Below, in pieces: positions 35,020 through 42,971 of a stretch of DNA of 64,000 nucleotides. This DNA comes from Pseudoxanthomonas sp. YR558 (lineage in GTDB: Bacteria; Pseudomonadota; Gammaproteobacteria; Xanthomonadales; Xanthomonadaceae), in NCBI RefSeq assembly GCF_900116385.1, contig NZ_FPCI01000001.1:310001-374000 (forward strand), written 5' to 3'. The first letter of the stretch is position 1. Each line of letters starts with the position of its first letter. Made by a program: the position numbers and the translations under genes. The notes under the pieces were generated by a model. The model made no database searches. It had not been told where the DNA came from and saw nothing but the letters and a program-made list of their open reading frames with translations.

Positions 35020-36144
35020 ATGGGCAAGTTGGGGGTCGCCATCGTCGGTACCGGGATGATCGGTGCCGTGCATCGCCGCGCGGCCTTGCTCGCCGGTGCC
35101 GTCGTCCGCGGCGTCAGCGCGTCCTCACCGGAACGTGGCGAAAGCGTGGCGAAGGCCTGGGACGTGCCGCGCGCCTATCGCGATATCGGGGAGGTCCTCG
35201 CCGACCCGCAGGTGCAGGTGGTGCACGTGTGCACCCCCAATCATCTGCACCGTGCGATGGCGCAGGCCGCGCTGGAAGCCGGCAAACACGTGATCTGCGA
35301 GAAGCCGCTGGCCACGACGCGGCAAGACGCCCAAGCCTTGGCCGACCTGGCGGCCGCTACCGGCCTGGTGGCCACGGTGCCGTTCGTGTACCGCTATCAC
35401 CCTGTCGTTCGAGAGGCACGCGCACGCATCGCCGAAGGCGAACTGGGACCGCTGCGACTCATCCATGGCAGCTACCTGCAGGATTGGCTGCTGGATCCAG
35501 CCAGCAACAACTGGCGCGTGGATCCGGCGCTGGGGGGCGCTTCTCGCGTGTTCGCCGACATCGGCTCGCACTGGTGCGACCTGGTGGAATGGGTCAGCGG
35601 AGAACGCTTCGTGGAGGTCACCGCCGCATTCGAAACAGTGATCGCGCAACGCGCCGCCACCACCGGGCTGAGTTTCGCTACGCCGGCGGCGGGCGGCACC
35701 CTGCAATCGGTCGCCAGCGAGGACGTGGCCGCGGCCCTGTTCAAGACCGACAACGGCACGCTGGCTTCGTTGACGGTCAGTCAGGTGTCGGCCGGACGCC
35801 GGAACCGCTTATGGTTCGAACTCGACGGCGCGAAGGCGAGCGTGGCGTTCGATCAGGAAGACAGCGAACGACTTTGGATCGGCCGGCCCGACCAGCGCGA
35901 AGAGATCTTCGTGCGCGGTCCGGGTGCGGGAAGTGCCGAGCAACGCCGGCTGTCGGTGCTGCCGCCCGGCCACGCGCAGGGCTATGGCAACTGTTTCGAC
36001 GCATTCGTCGCAGACACCTATCGCGCCATCGTTGCCGAGCGGCCTGAAGGGCTGCCGACATTCGAAGACGGTTTGCGCTCGGCGCATATCGTCGACCGCG
36101 TTATCGCCTCCGCCAGGGCGCGGGCCTGGACACCCATCCCATGA
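35020..36144 (+). CDS. Gfo/Idh/MocA-family NAD(P)-dependent oxidoreductase
   Basis: A 374-aa enzyme. The Rossmann motif GTGMIGAVH is near the N-terminus, CTPNHLHRAMAQAAL and ICEKPLATT give the family hallmark EKP, and the C-terminal domain has the LGGASRVFADIGSHWCDL segment with the DxxxH catalytic pattern. Members oxidise or reduce sugar hydroxyls, often at C3. In this cluster it may reduce a 3-keto sugar or form one. Translated 11 bp after the transporter gene. Confidence 0.9.
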   Translation: MGKLGVAIVGTGMIGAVHRRAALLAGAVVRGVSASSPERGESVAKAWDVPRAYRDIGEVLADPQVQVVHVCTPNHLHRAMAQAALEAGKHVICEKPLATTRQDAQALADLAAATGLVATVPFVYRYHPVVREARARIAEGELGPLRLIHGSYLQDWLLDPASNNWRVDPALGGASRVFADIGSHWCDLVEWVSGERFVEVTAAFETVIAQRAATTGLSFATPAAGGTLQSVASEDVAAALFKTDNGTLASLTVSQVSAGRRNRLWFELDGAKASVAFDQEDSERLWIGRPDQREEIFVRGPGAGSAEQRRLSVLPPGHAQGYGNCFDAFVADTYRAIVAERPEGLPTFEDGLRSAHIVDRVIASARARAWTPIP

Positions 36145-36205
36145 TCGGCCCATAACAGGATCGGCTCCCCGTCTTGTACGCATTCATCCGACCGTTGAGT
36201 ACACC

Positions 36206-37063
36206 ATGACCGCCACGCCATTGCGCAGAATCGCAACCGCCACGCTGTTGTTCCTCTCTTCCTTGCCCGGCTTCGCCCAGGACGCTGCAACGCCGGCCAA
36301 GCCCATTGCGGTGCAGATGTACACACTGCGCCATGTGGCCTCGCTCGATCAACAATTGAAGATCGTGCACGATGCCGGCATCCGGGCAGTGGAAACCGTT
36401 GGCACGCAGAATGTCGGTGCGGCAGAGTTGAAGCGATTGCTGGACAAGTATTCGATCAGGGTCATCTCCAGCCATGTGCAACTGGCGGATCTACGCACGG
36501 ATCTGGAGGGTGTGATCGCCTTCAACGAGGCGATTGGTAACGCTGTGCTAGTGGTGCCGTACCTAAGCGAGAAGGAACGGCCGACCGATGCGGCCGGCTG
36601 GACGGCCCTAGGCAAAGAATTGGCCGGCATCTCACAGCAGGTGCAGGCCAAGGGCATGACGCTGGCTTACCACAATCACGACTTCGAACTGGTCGATTTC
36701 GCCGGCAAGACAGGGCTGGATTTGCTGTTCGAAGCGGCCGGCCCCGGGCTCAAGACCGAGCTGGATTTGGCGTGGGTGGCACGCGCCGGACTCGACCCCG
36801 CGGTGACGCTGGGCAAATTTCGCGGACGCCTGTTCGCGGTTCATGCGAAGGACAACGCAGCCCAGGGCCAAGCTCAGGACGAAGGCGGCTTTGCTGCCGT
36901 CGGCAAGGGTGTGCTGAATTGGACGTCGATCCTGTCCGCCGCCGAAGCAGCGGGCGTGCAGTGGTTCATCATCGAGCATGACCACCCGCGCGATCCTGCT
37001 TCGGTCATCGAAGCCGGCGCGGATTACCTCAACGAACACCTGCCTGCGACCGCAGCGCGCTGA
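36206..37063 (+). CDS. Exported sugar isomerase/epimerase-like TIM-barrel protein
   Basis: A 285-aa protein with a signal peptide (MTATPLRRIATATLLFLSSLPGFAQ) before an AP-endonuclease-type TIM barrel. VQMYTLRHVASLDQQLKIV, LAYHNHDFE, TELDLAWVARAG and FIIEHDHPRD match the metal ligands of the fold. Periplasmic location suits action on 3-keto glycosides made by the periplasmic dehydrogenase. ATG 36206 is chosen because it opens the signal peptide. Followed by the cytochrome gene after 15 bp. Confidence 0.87.
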   Translation: MTATPLRRIATATLLFLSSLPGFAQDAATPAKPIAVQMYTLRHVASLDQQLKIVHDAGIRAVETVGTQNVGAAELKRLLDKYSIRVISSHVQLADLRTDLEGVIAFNEAIGNAVLVVPYLSEKERPTDAAGWTALGKELAGISQQVQAKGMTLAYHNHDFELVDFAGKTGLDLLFEAAGPGLKTELDLAWVARAGLDPAVTLGKFRGRLFAVHAKDNAAQGQAQDEGGFAAVGKGVLNWTSILSAAEAAGVQWFIIEHDHPRDPASVIEAGADYLNEHLPATAAR

Positions 37064-37078
37064 TACGGGAGTCACCCG

Positions 37079-37381
37079 ATGCGGAAACTTGTCATGCTGG
37101 CCGGCCTGTCTCTCGTGATGGCGACCTTCGTGCCTGTCCTGGCGGCTTCGCAGGATGCGCCAGCAGGTGCCCGGCTCTATGCCAGCCAGTGCTCAGCGTG
37201 TCACGGCGCGGATCGCGCCGGTATCCCAGGCACCTTTCCCGCGCTTACCAACGTCGGCGAACGGCTGGACGAGAAGCAGATCAAGGAAAAGATCGTGAAG
37301 GGTGGCGGATTGATGCCGCCCTTCACTCAACTCTCGCAGAAAGACATCGACGACCTGGTCGCCTTCCTCAAGCAGAAATAA
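37079..37381 (+). CDS. Small periplasmic c-type cytochrome
   Basis: A 100-aa class I cytochrome c with signal peptide, one CSACH haem motif at about 38-42, and the axial Met in GGLMPPF. A GGGAG site precedes ATG 37079. GMC/subunit-3 sugar dehydrogenases pass electrons to such a cytochrome, so it is the probable electron acceptor of the complex coded just downstream on the other strand. Convergent with the DUF1080 gene. Confidence 0.92.
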   Translation: MRKLVMLAGLSLVMATFVPVLAASQDAPAGARLYASQCSACHGADRAGIPGTFPALTNVGERLDEKQIKEKIVKGGGLMPPFTQLSQKDIDDLVAFLKQK

Positions 37382-37415
37382 GGAGCACGCAGCTGCTCAG
37401 CCGCTCACCCGCCGC

Positions 37416-38168
37416 CTAGAGCTCACGCACCCAGATATTGCGGAAGCTGACCTTCGCGTCGTGATCCTGCAGAGCAATCGGGGCGCAGCCATGGGGCGGA
37501 TACGAGGGCGCACCGATGTACTCGGTCTTGCCCGACAAGACAGTATCGTTCTGCACCAGCACGCCGTTATGCAGCACCGTGATGCGTGCCGGCGAAACAA
37601 GGCCGCCGCCTTCGGAGAACCGTGGCGCCTTCCAGATCACGTCATACACCTGCCATTGGCCCGGTGCGCGCGAGGCGTTCACCAGCGGAATGGCTTGCTT
37701 GTAGATCGACGCCGCCTGGCCGTTGGGATATGTCGGATTGTTGTAGCTGTCGAGCACCTGCAGCTCGTAGACCTCCTGCAGGAAGATGCCGCTGTTGCCA
37801 CGCTGCTGCCCCTCGAAACCCCGGGTGTCGGTGGGGGTACGCCATTCCACATGCAGCTGGATGTCGCAGAAGCGCTGCTTCGTGCGGATTCCCTTGCTGC
37901 CTGGCACCACGGTGAACGCACCATCGGCGACGGCCCAGCGCGCTTCTCCGCCCTGCTCCGCTTCCCACGCTGAAAGATCCTTGCCGCCAAACAACACCAC
38001 GGCATCGGAAGGTGCGGCATCCCTAGGCGTGGCCACCATCGCCGGAACCGGCTTCCAGACTTCCGTCCTGGCAGGATCGCCTTGCGGGCCCGCCACGGCT
38101 TGCGCGGCCGCGGGAACTGCGGCCAGCAGACAGGTAGCCAGCAGGATCGGTTGCGTCATCAGGGTCAT
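37416..38168 (-). CDS. DUF1080 protein, probable 3-keto-glycoside hydrolase
   Basis: A 250-aa exported protein with a signal peptide (MTLMTQPILLATCLLAAVPAAA) and a concanavalin-like DUF1080 domain: LFGGKDLSAWE, GFEGQQRGNSGIFLQEVYELQVLDSY and IALQDHDAKVSFRNIWVREL. Family members have been reclassified as 3-keto-disaccharide/glycoside hydrolases, which hydrolyse glycosides already oxidised at C3. That matches the dehydrogenase encoded upstream. Last gene of the - strand arm. Confidence 0.88.
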   Translation of the reverse strand: MTLMTQPILLATCLLAAVPAAAQAVAGPQGDPARTEVWKPVPAMVATPRDAAPSDAVVLFGGKDLSAWEAEQGGEARWAVADGAFTVVPGSKGIRTKQRFCDIQLHVEWRTPTDTRGFEGQQRGNSGIFLQEVYELQVLDSYNNPTYPNGQAASIYKQAIPLVNASRAPGQWQVYDVIWKAPRFSEGGGLVSPARITVLHNGVLVQNDTVLSGKTEYIGAPSYPPHGCAPIALQDHDAKVSFRNIWVREL

Positions 38169-38215
38169 GGCGTTTCCAGTGAGGGAGTGAAGCTGGGACG
38201 AATCGCATAGTCCGC

Positions 38216-38791
38216 TCATTCGGTGGCCCATGCGGGCGTGCCCGGCGTGTACGCCAGATCGCCGTCATAGCGCCCCGGCACGGCGACGTACTGCAGCGCC
38301 TCGGTTGCGCCTGGCCGCGAGGTGAAGAAGCTGAAGATGGCCAGTTGCTTGAGCATCGTGAAGTAGTGCGCCTTCAATGGCCCTCGATCGGCGCCACCGG
38401 CCCGCGCCGTGGTGGCCAGTTGCGTCCTGGCTTCGGCATCCAGCGTGCGTAGGAGCGCGGTGCGCGCCTCATGCGTCAGCGCAAGAAAACGTCGGCCGCC
38501 TCGCCGGTCCAGATCGACGAGGCCGTCTCGGAGGATCGCCTGGTTTTCAGGCGTGTAGCAATCGACCACGTACTGGGCGATGAAAGCCCCCGCACCCGCA
38601 TCTTTGGCGCCCGGCGTCCTGGTACGCGGCAGAATGGTATCGGCCACTTCGTCCAGCAGTGCCACATCGGTTGCGGAAAAGGCGCTCGCGCCGCCGGGGA
38701 CCGGCCCCTGCGCGTAGGCGGACGCAGGCAGGCCGATCATGGCCGCGCCCGTGGCAGCGGCGATCATCTTCAGAAGTTCTCGACGCTCCAT
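38216..38791 (-). CDS. Gluconate 2-dehydrogenase subunit 3-family protein (small subunit)
   Basis: A 191-aa protein with an N-terminal signal (MERRELLKMIAAATGAAMIGLPASAYA, Tat-like with one RR). The mature part begins SATDVALLDEVADTILPRTRTPGAKDAGAG, the hallmark of the family. Such small subunits escort the signal-less GMC large subunit to the periplasm and stabilise it. The ATG shares one base with the GMC stop (TGATG), so the two are produced together. Confidence 0.92.
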   Translation of the reverse strand: MERRELLKMIAAATGAAMIGLPASAYAQGPVPGGASAFSATDVALLDEVADTILPRTRTPGAKDAGAGAFIAQYVVDCYTPENQAILRDGLVDLDRRGGRRFLALTHEARTALLRTLDAEARTQLATTARAGGADRGPLKAHYFTMLKQLAIFSFFTSRPGATEALQYVAVPGRYDGDLAYTPGTPAWATE

Positions 38792-40476
38792 CACAAGTTC
38801 CCCGCCTTGAGTTCGCGCACCGCATGGTCCGCCGCCCTCGCGGTCAGCGCCATGTACGTCAGCGACGGATTCACGCAGGCGCTGGAGGTCATACACGCGC
38901 CGTCTGTCACATAGACATTCGGCGCATCCCAGACTTGGTTGTGCATGTTCAGAACCGAATTCTTCCTGTCGCGTCCCATCCGTGCGGTTCCCATTTCATG
39001 GATGCCCATGCCGGGCGCGTAGTCGTTGTCATGCGCTTTCACATCCTTGATGCCTGCCGCCTCCAGCATTTCAGCGGCATCGTTGCCCATGTCCTTGCGC
39101 ATCGCTAGTTCGTTCTCGCGCATGGACACGTCCATCGCCAGCACCGGCAGGCCCCACTTGTCCTTGCGACTCGGGTCCAGACTGATCCGGTTGTCGTGGT
39201 ACGGCAGCATCTCGCCGAATCCGGTCATACCGATTCGCCAGTCGCCGGGCTGGGTCAGCGCGTCCTTCAGCTCGGCCCCGATGTTGAGTTCGGCGATCTC
39301 GCGGGACCAGCCCGTGCGGCTGGCGCCGCCCTGATAGCCGAAGCCGCGTGCATAAGCGCGCTTGTCGCTGCCGACGTTGCGGAAACGCGGAATGTAGAAA
39401 CCGCAGGGACGACGACCGGAATAGTACTTGTCCTCGTAACCATCGACGCGGCCCGATGCGCCCACGCGGAAATGATGGTCCATGACGTTGTGTCCCAGTT
39501 CGCCCGAAGAGGAGCCCAGCCCACCTTCCCAGACGTCGGTGGCCGAGTTCATCAGCAGCCACGTGGAATTGAAGGAAGAAGCATTGAGGAAGATGACCTT
39601 GGCCGTGTACTGGTAGGTCTGGCCACTTTCGGCATCGATGATCTCAACCCCTCGCGCACGCTTGCGATCCTTGTCGTACAACACCTCCTTGACGATCGAG
39701 AACGGTCGCAGCGTCAGGTTGCCCGTTTTCATCGCCGCCGGCAGCGTGGCCGATTGGGTGGAAAAGTACGCGCCGAAAGGACAGCCCAGGATGCACTTGT
39801 TGCGGTACTGGCAGTTGACCCGGCCCTGTTCTGGCTTGGGCTGGGTGATGTTGGCGGTGCGCGAATGGATCAGATGGCGCGTACCCCCAAAGGCCTGCTT
39901 GATACGCGCCGCCACGTCTTTCTCGACGATGTTCAACGGAATCGGGGGAAGGAATTCGCCGTCGGGCAGCACATCCAAACCCTCGCGCGTTCCGGCGATG
40001 CCTGCGAACTTCTCGACGTAGTCGTACCAGGGCGCGATGTCGGCATAGCGGATCGGCCAGTCGGTGGCGATCCCCTCTTTCAGGTTCGCTTCGAAATCCA
40101 GATCCGACAAGCGATAGCTCTGTCGGCCCCAGAGCAGCGATCGGCCCCCGACATGGTAGCCGCGGTACCAATCGAAACGTTGGGTTTCCGTATAAGGGCA
40201 ATCCTGCTCGTTCGCCCACATATCCAGTGTGCTCTCTCCAAGGCCGCCATCGCGCACTCGGACGGGGAACTTCGCCCGCATCTCCTGGGTGGGATGATTG
40301 CGATGCGGAAAGTCCCACGACTCCTTCATCGCGTTCACGTAGCCCTTGACGTGTTCGATGTTGCGCCCGCGCTCAAGCATCAACACTTTGAGGCCTTTTT
40401 CGGTCAGTTCTTTGGCAGCCCAGCCGCCGCTGATTCCCGAGCCGACGACGATGGCGTCGTAGTGATTGTCTACCAT
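38791..40476 (-). CDS. GMC-family oxidoreductase, probable glycoside 3-dehydrogenase large subunit
   Basis: A 561-aa flavoprotein. FAD motif VVGSGISGGWAAKEL at the N-terminus, Cys-containing segment CQYRNKCILGCPFGAYF (family iron-sulfur-like or structural cysteines of sugar dehydrogenases), and the C-terminal GMC block HEMGTARMG...VNPSLTYMALTARAA with catalytic His. It has no signal peptide and would be exported with the small subunit. Paralogous LgdA-type enzymes oxidise glucosides at C3. A GAGG ribosome site precedes ATG 40476. Confidence 0.9.
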   Translation of the reverse strand: MVDNHYDAIVVGSGISGGWAAKELTEKGLKVLMLERGRNIEHVKGYVNAMKESWDFPHRNHPTQEMRAKFPVRVRDGGLGESTLDMWANEQDCPYTETQRFDWYRGYHVGGRSLLWGRQSYRLSDLDFEANLKEGIATDWPIRYADIAPWYDYVEKFAGIAGTREGLDVLPDGEFLPPIPLNIVEKDVAARIKQAFGGTRHLIHSRTANITQPKPEQGRVNCQYRNKCILGCPFGAYFSTQSATLPAAMKTGNLTLRPFSIVKEVLYDKDRKRARGVEIIDAESGQTYQYTAKVIFLNASSFNSTWLLMNSATDVWEGGLGSSSGELGHNVMDHHFRVGASGRVDGYEDKYYSGRRPCGFYIPRFRNVGSDKRAYARGFGYQGGASRTGWSREIAELNIGAELKDALTQPGDWRIGMTGFGEMLPYHDNRISLDPSRKDKWGLPVLAMDVSMRENELAMRKDMGNDAAEMLEAAGIKDVKAHDNDYAPGMGIHEMGTARMGRDRKNSVLNMHNQVWDAPNVYVTDGACMTSSACVNPSLTYMALTARAADHAVRELKAGNL

Positions 40477-40503
40477 GGGTGTTTGCCTCGGTGGATATCG
40501 GAT

Positions 40504-41382
40504 TCAGACGTCACACAGGCGTATCGCTTCGCGCAGCGAAGAGATCGGATCGGCGGCGGCAGGCACGAACTCCTGCGCGATGTAGCCGTCGAAGCCGGTA
40601 TCGCGGATAGCGCGACAGATGGCGCGATAGTTGAGCTCTTGGTCCTCGCCGATCTCATGTCGGCCAGGGACGCCCGCAGTGTGGTAATGCTTGAAGAAAG
40701 TATGGTGTTTGCGGATCGTGGCGATCACGTCGCCTTCCATGATCTGCATGTGGTAGATGTCGTAAAGCAGGGCGAAATGATCGGAGCCCAAGCGCTCGCA
40801 CAGCGCCACGCCCCAGTCGGAGCGATCGCACAGATAGTCGGGGTGATCCACCTTGGAATTCAGCAATTCCATGACCAGCATGACGCCGCGCTTCTCTGCA
40901 TGGCCCAGGATCCGCTTCAAACCGGCTTCGGCGTTGGCCAAACCCTCCTGCGGGTCCATGCCGTTGCGATTGCCCGAGAAGCAAATGAGGTTGCGGTAAC
41001 CGGCGTCGGCCACCAGGTCGATGTGGCGCGTATAGCGATCGACCAGCTCATCGTGGAACTGGGGCGCGGCAAAACCCTTATCCAGGCCAAGTTCTGCGCC
41101 GTTGCACATCGAGCTGAACACGCCATGCGTCTTCAGCGTCGGCCAGTCTTCAGGCCCGACCAGATCGATGGCGGCAAATCCGATGCCCCTGACGGCCTTG
41201 CACAACTGGGCGATCGATAGCTTCGGGAAGGTCCAGCGGGCAACGGAGTGCTTCAGCCTGCCCTTTAGCGGCGCTGTCGTATCGGTCCCGGCCACCAATC
41301 CGGCACTGGCCAGCCCGACGCCGCTCACCACGGCAGCGCGCAGCGCTTCCCGGCGTGTAAGCCCCGTGCCCTGCACGCTCAC
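40504..41382 (-). CDS. Tat-exported TIM-barrel sugar isomerase/epimerase-like protein
   Basis: A 292-aa protein beginning at GTG 41382 with a twin-arginine signal (LTRREALRAAVVSGVG). The barrel resembles hydroxypyruvate isomerase (LICFSGNRNGMDPQEG, LVMELLNSKVDHPDYLCD, YDIYHMQIMEGD, QEFVPA). Substrates of the family vary; here it probably acts in the periplasm with the other exported enzymes. First gene of the - strand arm, 164 bp downstream of operator copy 2. The upstream extension to 41523 would bury the signal. Confidence 0.86.
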   Translation of the reverse strand: MSVQGTGLTRREALRAAVVSGVGLASAGLVAGTDTTAPLKGRLKHSVARWTFPKLSIAQLCKAVRGIGFAAIDLVGPEDWPTLKTHGVFSSMCNGAELGLDKGFAAPQFHDELVDRYTRHIDLVADAGYRNLICFSGNRNGMDPQEGLANAEAGLKRILGHAEKRGVMLVMELLNSKVDHPDYLCDRSDWGVALCERLGSDHFALLYDIYHMQIMEGDVIATIRKHHTFFKHYHTAGVPGRHEIGEDQELNYRAICRAIRDTGFDGYIAQEFVPAAADPISSLREAIRLCDV

Positions 41383-41545
41383 GCAGCAAGCCTCGTAGAG
41401 GCCGCGCCTGGGATCAGCACTCCAGCCGTCGCGGTCATCACGGAAGAAGATGCATCGGACGAGATGCGACGGGCCAGTCCGAATGGATAGACATACATCG
41501 ATTCCCGGCCTCCCAACCGGCACGAAGCTCGACGTTTCGCCTCAA

Positions 41546-41559
41546 TGCAATCGATTGCA
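41546..41559. promoter_or_regulatory. LacI-type operator, copy 2
   Basis: The palindrome TGCAATCGATTGCA is identical over all 14 bases to the core of the operator at 32671-32688. It stands upstream of the - strand arm. Two copies of the same palindrome at opposite ends of the cluster indicate joint control by the LacI protein. Confidence 0.82.
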
Positions 41560-41683
41560 CCATAAAGCAGCTCCGTGCTCGCATGCAAGACGTGGCGCAC
41601 GAATTCTTATGTTGCGAGGCACAACAATCCGAACGCTGCGCGTGCATCACGACGCTATTCTCGGTGCCCCTCACACTCCTGCT

Positions 41684-42403
41684 CTACACCTCAGCAGGAC
41701 GCCACGCGAGCTCGAAGGTCAGCTCGAGCCGCTGGCCAGGCGACAGCATGTGCGGCGCCAGACTGAAGGCATCTGGCGGGCCCGTCTGCGGCTCTACGCA
41801 CGTAGCGAGCGCGGCGCCATCAAAGACTACCCAATGGTCCGTATCCGCACGCAGGCAAAGGCGTTGCCTTTCCCGCTCCAGGACGATCTCTTTCCGCACG
41901 ATGAAGCAGTCGTCCCAAGGCCCATGCGTAGGGGGCACCATGGGCAACGTCGCGATGCCCGACGCGTCGAGCGGGTACATCGCTTCTGGATGGAATTCGA
42001 GACGGTCGGGCTTGCGAAACCAGGGATGCCAACCCAGCGTGGCCGGCATCGCCTGTTCTTCGGCCTGCACGGACAACATCAGGCGAAGCATGTTGTCGGC
42101 GAGGATCACGGACTGCCGTGCAACACCGCCGAAGGGCCAATAGCGATCGCGGGGTAACGCCAACGACAGGACGGCCTGCGAAGGATGTGGTGCATCGATT
42201 CGCCATGCGCGCGAGTAGCCGACGCCGTGGATGGCATGCGAACCGAAGTTCGTCGGCACTCGGTATGTGCGCCCACCGAAGTCGAAGCGCCCTTCCCTCA
42301 CTCTGCCCGCCCACGGCACCATGGGATAGCAGCCCCACCCGATGGATACGCCTGACGGAGAGGTCACCGATTGCTCGTCCGTATCAGATGGCCCGGGATT
42401 CAA
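41684..42403 (-). pseudogene. Aldose 1-epimerase-like gene, N-terminally truncated
   Basis: The 239-residue frame matches the GalM-like family from GCYPMVPWAGRVREGRF onward, including NFGSHAIHGVG (catalytic His region) and HPWFRKPD. Family members normally carry about 50-60 more residues before the first of these motifs; here only an unrelated short stretch precedes it. There is no ATG: the first possible start is TTG 42403 with no ribosome site, and an in-frame stop lies about 100 bp further up. A truncated or non-functional gene is the simplest reading, but an unusual start cannot be excluded. Confidence 0.6.
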
Positions 42404-42641
42404 CGCGAAAGCGAAGAATGGCGGTTTGCGTAAGTAATCGAACAGTCGCCTGTGGGCGGGCCCATCAGCGTTGCCAAGCCGCTGGCCTGCACGTTACGTG
42501 CAAGCTCGGAAGAAGCCGGGCTTACCGAAGCGCGGCCCCGCATCGCGGTGTGAGTGGAATGCATTGGCGACAGGCTTGGCATCTATCGCCGTCACGGGGG
42601 GCGGCTAAGGCGGGATGTGGCGAGAAGGCCTGGACGCGCCC

Positions 42642-42971
42642 TCAGTGGCCCCGTATCCACGGCGCCAGAACGCGCAACCAATGCGGCCGCCAGCTCAGCG
42701 TGAACGCGATGGAAAGTGCGGCCCCCGCAAGTGCCATGAACCACACCAGGACGGCCATCGTGGCGTGATCAGCGCTCAGGCACAGCGCGAATGCTGTGAG
42801 CAGTGCGGCGCTGCCGAGCCACCGCAACACTTTGAGTGCCATCGGCGACGGCGCGTGTTTCCAAGTCTGCTGGGCGTGGACTTGCATCGACAATGCCAGC
42901 CATCCCATGCCAGCGACGCTGGCGAGGATGGCAAACGATAACAGGCTGCCGTGGGACGCCGGATCAGGCAC
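42642..42971 (-). CDS. DUF3325 small membrane protein
   Basis: A 109-aa inner-membrane protein with three TM segments, beginning with GTG 42971 inside the end of the PepSY gene (8-bp overlap). The sequence layout matches DUF3325, a family usually found beside PepSY and DUF3649 genes in TonB-receptor iron loci. Function in iron reduction or siderophore processing is suspected only from this association. Confidence 0.75.
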   Translation of the reverse strand: MPDPASHGSLLSFAILASVAGMGWLALSMQVHAQQTWKHAPSPMALKVLRWLGSAALLTAFALCLSADHATMAVLVWFMALAGAALSIAFTLSWRPHWLRVLAPWIRGH

